Shown here one piece after another: positions 1-7,588 of a stretch of DNA of 10,615 bases. Source of the DNA: Comamonadaceae bacterium UBA2237 (lineage in GTDB: Bacteria > Pseudomonadota > Gammaproteobacteria > Burkholderiales > Burkholderiaceae_C). Both the position numbers and the translations under genes were made by a program. Numbering within the stretch: position 1 is the first letter of the stretch; every line of letters begins with the position of its first letter. The notes below the pieces were generated by a model. That model saw only the letters and a program-made list of their open reading frames with translations, was not told the origin of the DNA and ran no database searches. The stretch covers positions 531 to 11,145 of the forward strand of contig DDYJ01000019.1 in assembly GCA_002347905.1 (NCBI GenBank), given 5' to 3'.

Positions 1-344
1 AGCAAATAGCGCTCGGTCTGAATCAAAGTGGAACGGTAGCGCCCCTCCCACAAGGTGCCAGTACGCCCGTGCACCTTGTTAAATATCTGCACATAACTCC
101 GACCAACCGCTTGCATCATCTTGGAAAGCCCTTGTTCTTTTTGCGGCGTAAGCAATAGGTGCAAATGGTTGGTCATCAGCACATAAGCGTGAATATCAAC
201 CCCCTGCTCCCTACTATGTTGTTCAAATAAATCGAGCATGCGCTGGTAGTCAGCGGTATTTCTAAAAATATCTTGGCGGTCATTTCCGCGCAAGATCACA
301 TGGTGCGGATAACCCGTAACAGTTAGTCGTGGAAGGCGTGCCAT
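1..344 (-). CDS. rayT: REP-associated tyrosine transposase (IS200-like, RAYT), 3' part outside window
   Basis: This reading frame begins with ATG at 344 and stays open to the left edge, giving 114 complete codons (I translated it by hand). The protein starts MARLPRLTVTGYPHHVILRG, a typical opening of the Y1_Tnp (PF01797) transposases related to IS200/IS605. Residues 59-63 read NHLHL and supply the HUH metal-binding pair (H60, H62). A tyrosine in the helix after it (Y84, in GRSYVQ) is the likely nucleophile. The run GRTGTLWEGRYRS at about 93-105 is also typical of the family. Such proteins act as single-strand DNA transposases and are thought to move or maintain REP palindromes; REP-like palindromes lie directly upstream here. 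There is no IS terminal repeat, so it is more likely a single-copy domesticated RAYT than a complete insertion sequence. Whether the C-terminus is intact cannot be seen. No strong Shine-Dalgarno sequence precedes the start. Confidence 0.9.
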   Translation of the reverse strand, partial: MARLPRLTVTGYPHHVILRGNDRQDIFRNTADYQRMLDLFEQHSREQGVDIHAYVLMTNHLHLLLTPQKEQGLSKMMQAVGRSYVQIFNKVHGRTGTLWEGRYRSTLIQTERYL

Positions 345-354
345 CCCAGGATGG
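341..354. repeat. short palindrome over the RAYT start codon
   Basis: The sequence CCATCC-CA-GGATGG is a perfect 6-bp inverted repeat with a 2-base centre. It includes the ATG of the transposase at 344-342. It lies 8 bp from the larger REP-like palindrome, so the two could form a paired REP structure recognised by the adjacent transposase. That role is inference from position and symmetry only; a hairpin in the transposase mRNA that limits its translation is an alternative. Confidence 0.4.
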
Positions 355-362
355 TAATGCGA

Positions 363-387
363 TTAATTGGGTTCTGACCCCAATTAA
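363..387. repeat. REP-like palindrome at the RAYT / methyltransferase junction
   Basis: The arms TTAATTGGG (363-371) and CCCAATTAA (379-387) are perfect 9-bp inverted repeats around a 7-base loop, TTCTGAC. Read on the minus strand the core is GGGGTCAGAACCC, which resembles the GGGGTC-AGA-CCC elements often seen beside RAYT genes in proteobacteria (from memory, not from a search). The element contains the TAA stop of the methyltransferase gene (386-384). No T-run follows on either strand, so it is not a classic intrinsic terminator, though it could protect the 3' end of the operon transcript. Confidence 0.6.
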
Positions 388-1247
388 ATGCGGCTAAAGC
401 GAATTTTGAGCAGTGCTTCTAGGCCGAATTCTTTGAGCAATGCTTTTAGTCGGTCAGCGGCGCTTTGCATTTTCTGGCCGGTGTATTTGGCGATGATGAG
501 CTCGTTTTTCATGCTGTGCTCCCAACCCACCAATTCGGTGACGGTAACTTGGTAGCCCAAGGCTTCTAGATACAAGCATCGCAATACGTTGGTGAGTTGG
601 CTTCCCATTTCGCGCGTGTGAAGGGGATGGCGCCAGAGTTCAGCCAAAGGGGTGCGCTTGAGATCAAACACTTTGTTTTGGCGCAAGCTTGCCGCCAATT
701 CGGCTTGGCAACATGGCACCAAAACCATGTAGCGCGTATTTTTTTGCAAACCAAAATCAATCGCGTCATCCGTCGCGGTGTCACATGCATGCAACGCAGT
801 GACTACATCGAATTTCTCAGGTAACGATTGGATGTTCGCAGATTCCGCTACGCTGGTGTTGAGGAAGTGCATGCGGTCAAAGCCTAGGCGGTGCGCCAAC
901 GCTTGCGACGCCGCCACCAATTCGCCGCGTGTTTCAATTCCGTAAATTTCACCTTTACCCAATGGCTTGAAAAACAAGTCATACAGAATAAAACCTAAAT
1001 AAGACTTGCCAGCTCCGTGGTCTGCCAAGGTGGGGCCCGCGTCAGTAACGGGTAGGTCTTGCAATAACTTCTCAATGAATTGATACAGGTGATAGACCTG
1101 CTTCAACTTGCGCCGCGAATCTTGGTTGATTTTTCCATCACGCGTAAGGATGTGCAACTCTTTGAGCAACTCTATCGATTGCCCAGGACGCAAATCTAAA
1201 TCTAGCGGTTTAGATGTAGTTGAAATACTAGATTTATTTTTAGCCAT
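384..1247 (-). CDS. class I SAM-dependent methyltransferase (Methyltransf_32-like)
   Basis: This is a protein of about 287 residues with a Rossmann-type methyltransferase fold. Motif I reads DHGAGKSYLGF (about residues 76-86), followed by the acidic loop end GIE near 103-105, the segment ALHACDTATDDAI near 151-163, and VPCCQ near 177-181. The ALHAC and PCCQ motifs match the Methyltransf_32 (PF13679) group. Substrates of bacterial members are not established, so I do not assign one. The start chosen is ATG at 1247; an in-frame GTG two codons earlier (1253) is the alternative, and neither has a strong Shine-Dalgarno sequence. It follows the DUF1415 gene by about 30 bp and is probably the last gene of the operon. 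Its stop codon lies inside the REP-like palindrome, so the final residues (IRFSRI) may have been shaped by that insertion. Confidence 0.82.
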   Translation of the reverse strand: MAKNKSSISTTSKPLDLDLRPGQSIELLKELHILTRDGKINQDSRRKLKQVYHLYQFIEKLLQDLPVTDAGPTLADHGAGKSYLGFILYDLFFKPLGKGEIYGIETRGELVAASQALAHRLGFDRMHFLNTSVAESANIQSLPEKFDVVTALHACDTATDDAIDFGLQKNTRYMVLVPCCQAELAASLRQNKVFDLKRTPLAELWRHPLHTREMGSQLTNVLRCLYLEALGYQVTVTELVGWEHSMKNELIIAKYTGQKMQSAADRLKALLKEFGLEALLKIRFSRI

Positions 1248-1278
1248 ATTCACTTTTAAAGATGCTCGAATTGTCTAA

Positions 1279-1929
1279 CTAAGTTCGATCGTTCAAACGC
1301 GCGACAACATCTAGATCAGTCCACCCCTTTGCACCTAGTGCTTCAAGCGTTGCAATATTTCGCTCAAAAATCAAAGCGGCATCGGGGTACACCGCAACCG
1401 CCTCATCCACGCTAGATTCACGCAACAAATGCAAAGTTGGATAAGGCGAACGATTCGTAAAGTGCCCCATCGCATTCGGCGCTTCACCTGCGAATTGGTA
1501 ACAAGGGTGAAAGTCTGCAATTTGCAACTCGCCCACCAAGCCGATGGATTCAAGCAGTGCATCGCAAGCACCTAAAAATTCATTGAAGTCTAAAAAATCA
1601 GGCAACGCATTAGGCGCAATGACTAAAGTGGTTTCGACCCTAGAAGAATCAGCAGACGCTAACAACTGCAACTCGTCTTCTAGCATCTGCAACACATCTT
1701 GCGGCGCAGCAGACAAACACACGCGATAACGCACCTTGTCTTTCACCACCACTGCTTTGGCAAATGGGCACAGGTTTAAACCAACCACAGCCTCCATCAA
1801 CCACTTTTGTGTGTCTTCAATAGCGATTCGTTCTTGATCCGATTCAATGGCTGTTGATTTCGAAGCCATTCGATCTGTGTCAGATACAACAACTCCTGAA
1901 TTAGATGCATTCAAAGCACCAACTTTCAT
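1279..1929 (-). CDS. DUF1415 family protein
   Basis: The gene encodes 216 residues. Conserved DUF1415 blocks are visible: WLMEAVVGLNLCPFAKAV (about 43-60), FHPCYQFAGE (140-149) and NRSPYPTLHLLRE (159-171). The family is common in proteobacteria and has no established function; the invariant Cys, His and Arg residues in these blocks suggest a catalytic or ligand-binding role, which is inference. I chose ATG at 1929 because it overlaps the stop of the MFS gene in an ATGA arrangement (4 bp) and is preceded by GAAGGTG at 1941-1935. An in-frame extension to 2106 exists but would run far into the MFS gene. A shorter start at 1869 would remove a 20-residue, poorly conserved N-terminal tail. The overlap suggests translational coupling with the transporter. 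Confidence 0.87.
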   Translation of the reverse strand: MKVGALNASNSGVVVSDTDRMASKSTAIESDQERIAIEDTQKWLMEAVVGLNLCPFAKAVVVKDKVRYRVCLSAAPQDVLQMLEDELQLLASADSSRVETTLVIAPNALPDFLDFNEFLGACDALLESIGLVGELQIADFHPCYQFAGEAPNAMGHFTNRSPYPTLHLLRESSVDEAVAVYPDAALIFERNIATLEALGAKGWTDLDVVARLNDRT

Positions 1930-3158
1930 GAAGACACCTTCACCACTTTGGGAGGCGAATCTAACAACGCGCCAATTTTGAAAGCCAACATAAAGCCCAA
2001 CCCACACAAACTCATAGTGACAGCCCAAGTCCACTGCCAGCCACCTACAAGCGTCGCGACACACGCAACAAGCGGAGGACCTGCAAACTGTCCGAATGCA
2101 GACCACTGCTGCATGTAGCCGACCACCGTAGATACCGTCGCCTCACTGGGCGCCACACGCACTGCAGTCGCGAACAAAGTACCAGGAATAACGCCGCCCG
2201 CCGCAGAAAAAAGCACCACGCAGATAAAACTTAACGTGGGCGGCAAACTCCATCCATCCCATTGCGCAAATGCGCCAAAAGCACCTAGGGCCATACTCGC
2301 ATAGCCAAACATCAGCACAACATGCGCAGGCCAACCTCTTTGCAATAAACGGCCTGAAAAAATATTGCCCACCACGTTGACCAATGCCACAAAAGCCGTC
2401 AACAGACCTGTCGTGCTGGCTGACAAACCCATCCCGTTATAGACAGTTGGCAAGAAACCAATCACCGCCATCCATTGCGATGAATACACAGCAAAAGCCA
2501 TGGCGACCCACCATGCGCCAGGCGTTTGAAGCGTGCGCGCAAGCCGTTTATTCCATGCTTCATTTGCGTGCGCAGAGACATGCAGTACGCTAGGCACACA
2601 CCTCCACACCGCCACCCATGCCAATGCGGATAACAACGCTAGCAACCACCACCAAACCTCCCAACTAGCGTGGGCAATCACCCAAGGGCCGCACAAAAGT
2701 GCCAACGCACTTCCCGCAGGCATATAGGTGCCCCACCAACCCATGCGTGTATTGAGTTGCTGCAAGGTCACTGTTCGACGAATCAGCGCAGGGGCTGGCA
2801 TCACTACCAACAAGAATCCCACGCCCTCCAAGGTGCGTAACCACAACAGGCCGGGCGCAGTGGATACAAAACCACCACAGGCGCTGGCAAAAGCTAACAA
2901 AGCCAAACCAATCAACATGCTGCGACGCAGGCCAATGCCGTCCGCAGCTAAACCAACCGCCAAACCCAAAGTCATGCCTGCAATTTGTAAAGCAGAAAGC
3001 AAGAAGCTGGCTTGTACCAAGCTGATCTCTAAGGTGGCTTGTAAAACTGGCAATGCAGGCGGCAACTTACCCACATGCAAAGCTGCACAAACACCCGCCA
3101 ACACAATCACCCAAGATGGATGCAATGAAAACCCAATAGGCCTTGCTGGCGCTTGCAT
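1926..3158 (-). CDS. MFS transporter, 12 predicted membrane helices
   Basis: This is a very hydrophobic protein of 410 residues, the usual length of the major facilitator superfamily. About twelve membrane segments can be traced. The loop after the second helix reads GLAADGIGLRRSMLIG (about 68-83), a good match to MFS motif A (G-x3-D-x2-G-R-R). The fourth helix region LRTLEGVGFLL resembles motif B. The overall pattern recalls the CynX/NimT-like anion and drug exporters, but the substrate cannot be read from the sequence. The start is ATG at 3158, which shares one base with the dgt stop (TGATG); a GTG directly before it (3161) is possible. In many relatives I would expect gltB or other genes after dgt, so the transporter may be a local insertion into the operon; that comparison is from memory. 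Confidence 0.88.
   Translation of the reverse strand: MQAPARPIGFSLHPSWVIVLAGVCAALHVGKLPPALPVLQATLEISLVQASFLLSALQIAGMTLGLAVGLAADGIGLRRSMLIGLALLAFASACGGFVSTAPGLLWLRTLEGVGFLLVVMPAPALIRRTVTLQQLNTRMGWWGTYMPAGSALALLCGPWVIAHASWEVWWWLLALLSALAWVAVWRCVPSVLHVSAHANEAWNKRLARTLQTPGAWWVAMAFAVYSSQWMAVIGFLPTVYNGMGLSASTTGLLTAFVALVNVVGNIFSGRLLQRGWPAHVVLMFGYASMALGAFGAFAQWDGWSLPPTLSFICVVLFSAAGGVIPGTLFATAVRVAPSEATVSTVVGYMQQWSAFGQFAGPPLVACVATLVGGWQWTWAVTMSLCGLGFMLAFKIGALLDSPPKVVKVSS
1935..1941 (-). promoter_or_regulatory. Shine-Dalgarno deciding the DUF1415 start
   Basis: On the minus strand this reads GAAGGTG, with the AAGG core 7 bases before the ATG at 1929. It sits inside the end of the MFS transporter gene and supports the ATGA-overlap start over both the longer in-frame extension and the internal ATG at 1869. 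Confidence 0.6.
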
Positions 3159-4309
3159 CACGCAGCCACTAACCGCGCATGTTCACGCGTGGCAAATCTG
3201 TCGGTCATGCCCGACACGTAATCCGTTACCGCACGCGGCAAGTTGTGGCGTTGTGCAAACGCACGCGGCATTTCTTGAGGCTGCGTTATGTAGGCCTCAA
3301 ACAGTTCACGTACGACCTGTCGCGCCCAGTCTGTGGTTTGCATCACTTGGGGATGGCGGTACAAATTTCTGAGAAGAAAGGTTTTGAGCGTCTGCGACGC
3401 GTCTTCCATCTCTGCGCTGAATTGCAACAAAGGCGGACACAAGCGGGCTTCGTCTGCACTGTGTGGCGCATGCTGTTTCAATGCAGATTGGGTCGCACGG
3501 ATGACATCGAACACTTGCTCGCTCAACATACGGCGAATGGTTTCGTATAACAAGCGCCGCCCATGCAAGGCTTCATCTGCCGTGGCTAAATGTGGAAATG
3601 TTTCCAGTGTTTGTTGTTGGTGCTTTACAAACAAAGGGACTTCTTGCATTTGATCCAAACTTAACAAACCAGAGCGCACGCCATCATCAATATCGTGTGC
3701 GTTGTAGGCGATGGAGTCCGCCAAGTTGCACAACTGCGCTTCTAAACTTGGTTGCGTGCCTTGCAAGAACCGACTAGCAACGCCGTTGGGTTCAGAAGCT
3801 TCAATCAACTCTGCATTACGCCGCGCGCAGTGTTTCAAAATGCCTTCACGCGTCTCGAAACTCAAGTTCAATCCATTGAAAGCGGGATAACGCTCTTCGA
3901 GTTCATCGACCACACGCAAACTTTGCAGGTTATGCTCAAAACCACCGTGCTCTGCCATGCATGCATTCAGTGCATCTTGCCCCGCATGGCCAAACGGGGT
4001 GTGCCCTACATCATGGGCGAGTGCAATGGCTTCGACCAAGTCTTCGTTCAAACCCAAAGCGCGCGCAATCGATCGTCCCAATTGCGCCACTTCTAGTGAA
4101 TGCGTCATGCGCGTGCGAAACAAATCGCCCTCATGGTTGAGGAAGACCTGCGTTTTATAGACCAACCGACGAAATGCGGTTGAATGCACGATACGGTCAC
4201 GGTCTCGTTGGTGGGGATTGCGCAGTCCGTGCGAGAGAGGATTGGCGTCCGATTCCGCATGACGTCTGCCACGCGTGAACTCAGGATGGCATGCGTAATT
4301 AGCCAGCAC
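3158..4309 (-). CDS. dgt: deoxyguanosinetriphosphate triphosphohydrolase-like HD protein
   Basis: Dgt-type enzymes hydrolyse dNTPs to deoxynucleosides and triphosphate, acting on the cytosolic dNTP pool. The predicted protein has 383 residues, normal for the type 2 subfamily. It shows the conserved block [16 protein letters not shown] (34-49), then YKTQVF and HEGD, and the HD-domain metal ligands H70 (RTRMTHSLE), H99-D100 ([13 protein letters not shown]) and D198 ([16 protein letters not shown]). The start is GTG at 4309, overlapping the end of aroB by 11 bp, because the family usually begins shortly before the LA-x-YA segment. The frame stays open upstream to 4381, but the extra residues have no family resemblance and are the shadow of aroB. 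Family membership is firm; preference for dGTP over other dNTPs is not shown by the sequence. Confidence 0.93.
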   Translation of the reverse strand: MLANYACHPEFTRGRRHAESDANPLSHGLRNPHQRDRDRIVHSTAFRRLVYKTQVFLNHEGDLFRTRMTHSLEVAQLGRSIARALGLNEDLVEAIALAHDVGHTPFGHAGQDALNACMAEHGGFEHNLQSLRVVDELEERYPAFNGLNLSFETREGILKHCARRNAELIEASEPNGVASRFLQGTQPSLEAQLCNLADSIAYNAHDIDDGVRSGLLSLDQMQEVPLFVKHQQQTLETFPHLATADEALHGRRLLYETIRRMLSEQVFDVIRATQSALKQHAPHSADEARLCPPLLQFSAEMEDASQTLKTFLLRNLYRHPQVMQTTDWARQVVRELFEAYITQPQEMPRAFAQRHNLPRAVTDYVSGMTDRFATREHARLVAA

Positions 4310-5399
4310 AGCAATGGTTGATGACGTCAGCCACCAGAGTATCTGGCGCACCGCGCACAACGGCTTTGCCAGGTGGATCAATCAACACAAAACGAATCTC
4401 GCCCGCTTGGGATTTTTTGTCTACACGCATATGGTGTAAATAATTGTCAGCGCCTAGTTGTGGACCCACGACAGGCAAACCTGCACGGTCTAACAAATGG
4501 GTGAGTCTCTCTACAAAAGCTACATCTACCAAACCCAAACGTTGCGACAAGTGTGCGGCCATCACCATGCCGCATCCAACGGCCTCACCATGCAACCATT
4601 CACCAAAACCTAAGCCTGCTTCGATTGCATGTCCAAAAGTGTGGCCAAAATTCAAAGCGGCACGCATGCCCACATCGCGTTCATCCTGCGACACCACATA
4701 GGCTTTGATTTCACAACTGCGTTGTACGGCATAGCCCAAGGCTTTGGGGTCTCTTGCTATCAATGCATCTAGGTTGTTTTCTAGCCACGCTAAAAACTGC
4801 ATGTCTGCAATCGGGCCATATTTGATGACCTCAGCCAAACCCGCACTCAATTCACGCGCGGGCAGTGTTTGCAAAGTGTCTAAGTCACACACTACGCGTT
4901 GTGGTTGGTAAAACGCCCCGATCATGTTTTTACCTAGTGGATGGTTGATAGCCGTCTTACCACCAACCGAGGAATCCACTTGCGACAACAAAGTGGTGGG
5001 CACTTGCACAAAGGGCACGCCACGCATATAACAAGCAGCGGCAAACCCAGTCATGTCGCCCACCACACCACCTCCCAATGCAAACAAAACGGTTTGTCTA
5101 TCAGCACCTTTTTCTAACAGCCGGTCAAAAATTACATTCAAGGTTTGCCAGTTTTTATAACTTTCTCCATCTGGTAACACCAAAGAAATGACTTGTCCGT
5201 AGTGGGATTGCAATGCAGCGCAAAGACGCTTTGCGTAAAGTGGACCGACCGTCTCGTTCGTCACGACCAACGCGACCGCAGCTTTGGGTAAATGGGCCCA
5301 AGTGGCTGGGTTGTCGATCAGCTGCGTCCCGATTTGAATGGGATAACTGCGCTCACCGAGCTCGATCTGGATTTGAATTGGCGATATAGAAGTGCTCAC
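4299..5399 (-). CDS. aroB: 3-dehydroquinate synthase
   Basis: AroB converts DAHP to 3-dehydroquinate, the second step of the shikimate pathway, in the cytoplasm with NAD and a divalent metal. The 366-residue product has the normal length. The NAD and substrate region reads [10 protein letters not shown] (75-84), [12 protein letters not shown] (108-119) and [19 protein letters not shown] (134-152). Metal ligands are E190 (GLAEVIKYG), H253 (NFGHTFGHA) and H270 (WLHGEAVG). The late [13 protein letters not shown] segment is also typical. The start is GTG at 5399, giving [14 protein letters not shown]; a purine-rich AAAGAAAG about 5 bases upstream is the only ribosome-binding candidate. The gene follows aroK by 27 bp, the usual arrangement, and its end overlaps dgt. 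Confidence 0.97.
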   Translation of the reverse strand: MSTSISPIQIQIELGERSYPIQIGTQLIDNPATWAHLPKAAVALVVTNETVGPLYAKRLCAALQSHYGQVISLVLPDGESYKNWQTLNVIFDRLLEKGADRQTVLFALGGGVVGDMTGFAAACYMRGVPFVQVPTTLLSQVDSSVGGKTAINHPLGKNMIGAFYQPQRVVCDLDTLQTLPARELSAGLAEVIKYGPIADMQFLAWLENNLDALIARDPKALGYAVQRSCEIKAYVVSQDERDVGMRAALNFGHTFGHAIEAGLGFGEWLHGEAVGCGMVMAAHLSQRLGLVDVAFVERLTHLLDRAGLPVVGPQLGADNYLHHMRVDKKSQAGEIRFVLIDPPGKAVVRGAPDTLVADVINHCCAG

Positions 5400-5426
5400 A
5401 AAATTCTTTCTTTGAGAGGAGCCCGT

Positions 5427-5987
5427 TTAGGGGCGTGCATTCGTAGGCTGTACGTTGGCAGTTTTTTGGGCAGGAGGCAGTTCACCGATATGCTCCAACT
5501 GCCTAATGATCATATGGACCAAGGTAGAGACCGAAGGCCGGTTGGTTTCAATCACGTAATGCGCAGCTTCTTTGTAGATGGGGTCACGTGTTTCGAACAA
5601 ATCGCGCAGTCTTGCCATTGGGTCTGAAACTTGGAGCAAGGGGCGGTTTTGGTCATATCGCAAGCGTCGAAATACTTCTTCTGGTGATGACCGCAAATAA
5701 AACACGCGGCCCCGTTCTCGCAAGCGTTGGCGATTTTCTGGTCGCAACACAGAACCACCACCTGTAGAAAGAACGCCAGGATGGTTCTGGCTTAAATCGT
5801 CCAAAACATCAGATTCGATATCGCGAAAACGATCCTCCCCTTCGCGTTCGAAATATTCACGCACCGAACACCCTAAACGGTTTTCGATGGCGTGATCCGA
5901 ATCAACAAAGGGGATGGAAAGCCGTCTTGCCAACTGGCGGCCGACGGTAGTTTTGCCAGAGCCTGGCAGACCAACCAAAACTAACAC
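5427..5987 (-). CDS. aroK: shikimate kinase
   Basis: AroK phosphorylates shikimate at the 3-hydroxyl with ATP. The 186-residue protein has the Walker A loop GLPGSGKT (6-13), the shikimate-binding D31 in DSD, R55 in RFRDIE, the triple glycine at 76-78 in TGGGS, the lid RPLL (R115) and R134 in ETRDPIY. All expected catalytic residues are present. The start is GTG at 5987, 11 bp after the pilQ stop; no other in-frame start is available, and the protein begins right at the first beta strand. The C-terminal tail after about residue 168 (PPAQKTANVQ...) is low in conservation and looks disordered. The pilQ-aroK-aroB order is conserved in beta- and gammaproteobacteria. Confidence 0.96.
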   Translation of the reverse strand: MLVLVGLPGSGKTTVGRQLARRLSIPFVDSDHAIENRLGCSVREYFEREGEDRFRDIESDVLDDLSQNHPGVLSTGGGSVLRPENRQRLRERGRVFYLRSSPEEVFRRLRYDQNRPLLQVSDPMARLRDLFETRDPIYKEAAHYVIETNRPSVSTLVHMIIRQLEHIGELPPAQKTANVQPTNARP

Positions 5988-5998
5988 CTTGCACTTTC

Positions 5999-7588
5999 TT
6001 ACTGTGCTGAAGCACTTTGATTGACCATTTTAGGCGTTATGAAGACCAAGAGTTCTTGCTTAGATTGGTTGCTGCGTTGGCTCTTGAACAAATGACCTAG
6101 CAAAGGAAGATCCGCCAAAACAGGAACTTTTTGATGCTCGTCTAGTGCAATAGATTCAAAAATACCGCCAATCATGACAGTCCCACCGTTATCCACCAGC
6201 ACCTGTGTGTTGATGTGCTTGGTATCAATAGCAAAACCCGCTGCCGTGTTTTGTCCTACGCTGTCTTTGTGGATATCTAACTCCAGCACGATATTGCCTT
6301 CTGGCGTGATTTGCGGCGTGACTTCTAGTTTTAAATTGGCTTTGCGAAATGCGATAGCAGTGGCGCCACTGGCCGCTGCCATTTGGTAAGGCAACTCCGT
6401 GCCTTGTTCAATGATGGCTTTGGCTTGGTCAGCCGTCACCACGCGTGGGCTCGACACCACTTTGCCCTTGCCATCGGCCTCTAAGGCGGATAACTCCAAA
6501 CCCAACATTTTGTTTTTCTCGGCATTGAACAAAGACACCGAAAAACTCGCAGGCTCGAAGCCATTGATATTGCCTGCCGGTAAATTCACAAATTGTCCTG
6601 TAGGGTTGAGTGTTTTATCGGCTAATTTGCTATGCGCGCCGTCATACATGCCCCCTAAGCGAACACCTAAGGTTTGGCCAAACGTATCGCTGGCTTGCAC
6701 AATACGCGCTTCTATCATCACTTGGCGCAGTGGAATATCGATCTTGGCAATGATTTGTTTTATCTCGTTGACGCGAGACGCAATATCTGTCACGAACAAT
6801 TGGTTGGTTCGTGGCTCTGCCATCACACTGCCGCGTGCGCTGAGCAATCGACCTTGGTTGCTACGCATATGGGATAGCCCGACACCTAGACCATGTGTCA
6901 TTTGCGTCACATTGGCGTGCGACGCACCCATGGCTGACCCATCATGGTGACGAGGCGATGGATGGTATTGCCCAAAAGGATGTTTACTAGAGAGATAGAG
7001 CATGGCATTGCTATCGATTTCCGGTGGCATAGCGCCGAATCCATGCGCAGCCTGAGTGGCGCCGACCAAGCCCCCAAAGCCTTGCAAGTGTTGGGCAACA
7101 TCTGCCGCTTTGGCGTAATTCAAAATAAAGTTATGCGTGATCAGCGGTTCCAAATTTTGTAGGGCCTGTCGCATCTCCAACTCTTGCTTATCGCGCGCTG
7201 CTATTTCATTACGCGTAGCGATCCAAATGACATTGCCCTGTCGCCGTTGGCTGAGACCTTTGGTTTGCGTAATGATGTCTAGCACTTGGTCCCATGGCAC
7301 TTGGTGCAACCGCAAGGACAAACTGCCTGTCACACTGTCAGAGGCCACTACATTCAAACCGGTGAAATCAGCAATGATTTGCAAGGCTGCACGCACCTCA
7401 ATCGATTGAAAATTCAAAGTCAATGGTTTACCTGTGTATACGGGGGTAGCCTCTTGCGCCATACCTACACCCCCAAGCAGCACAAAACATGCGCCTACAA
7501 CATAGCCAGCACAGCGCGTCAAGAATTGCTGCATATACGCATACAGAACTTCTGCCTTTACAAATGCGATCCGATATTTAGGATGCAT
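5999..7588 (-). CDS. pilQ: type IV pilus / competence secretin PilQ, short form
   Basis: PilQ forms the outer-membrane channel through which type IV pili pass or DNA enters. The frame encodes up to 529 residues. Around residues 24-44 there is a Sec signal peptide (hydrophobic run VVGACFVLLGGVG, possible cut after GMA). Next come an STN/N0 domain (PLTLNF to about 125), a secretin N1 domain with RTNQLFVTD (260-268) and DIPLRQVMIEARIV (284-297), and the secretin barrel domain (about 360-523) ending in the signature VPVLADLPLLGHLFK. Compared with usual PilQ proteins of about 700 residues, the N-terminal AMIN domains are missing. A His/Met/Gly-rich insert lies at about 171-247. The ATG at 7588 overlaps the previous gene by 11 bp; the ATG at 7534 (MQQFLTRCAG) gives a more usual signal peptide and may be the real start. 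Neither has a strong Shine-Dalgarno sequence. Confidence 0.92.
   Translation of the reverse strand: MHPKYRIAFVKAEVLYAYMQQFLTRCAGYVVGACFVLLGGVGMAQEATPVYTGKPLTLNFQSIEVRAALQIIADFTGLNVVASDSVTGSLSLRLHQVPWDQVLDIITQTKGLSQRRQGNVIWIATRNEIAARDKQELEMRQALQNLEPLITHNFILNYAKAADVAQHLQGFGGLVGATQAAHGFGAMPPEIDSNAMLYLSSKHPFGQYHPSPRHHDGSAMGASHANVTQMTHGLGVGLSHMRSNQGRLLSARGSVMAEPRTNQLFVTDIASRVNEIKQIIAKIDIPLRQVMIEARIVQASDTFGQTLGVRLGGMYDGAHSKLADKTLNPTGQFVNLPAGNINGFEPASFSVSLFNAEKNKMLGLELSALEADGKGKVVSSPRVVTADQAKAIIEQGTELPYQMAAASGATAIAFRKANLKLEVTPQITPEGNIVLELDIHKDSVGQNTAAGFAIDTKHINTQVLVDNGGTVMIGGIFESIALDEHQKVPVLADLPLLGHLFKSQRSNQSKQELLVFITPKMVNQSASAQ

Noticed and set aside
1930..2106. 59-codon in-frame upstream extension of the DUF1415 gene
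   Set aside because: It overlaps the MFS gene in another frame, has no DUF1415 similarity, and the ATG at 1929 has a good ribosome site and the ATGA overlap.
2728..3372. 214-codon plus-strand open frame opposite the MFS and dgt genes
   Set aside because: It is antisense to two well-recognised genes, is rich in Lys, Pro, Ala and Thr as expected for a mirror of a hydrophobic membrane protein, and shows no domain.
4322..4329. Perfect palindrome TGACGTCA
   Set aside because: It lies inside the aroB coding region; an 8-bp palindrome is expected by chance in 10 kb and no partner site was seen.
4310..4381. 24-codon in-frame upstream extension of dgt
   Set aside because: It lies within aroB, and the extra residues do not match the dNTPase family, which begins near the GTG at 4309.
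6399..6950. 183-codon plus-strand open frame opposite pilQ
   Set aside because: It is antisense to the secretin barrel region, and its composition is explained by the conserved codons on the other strand.
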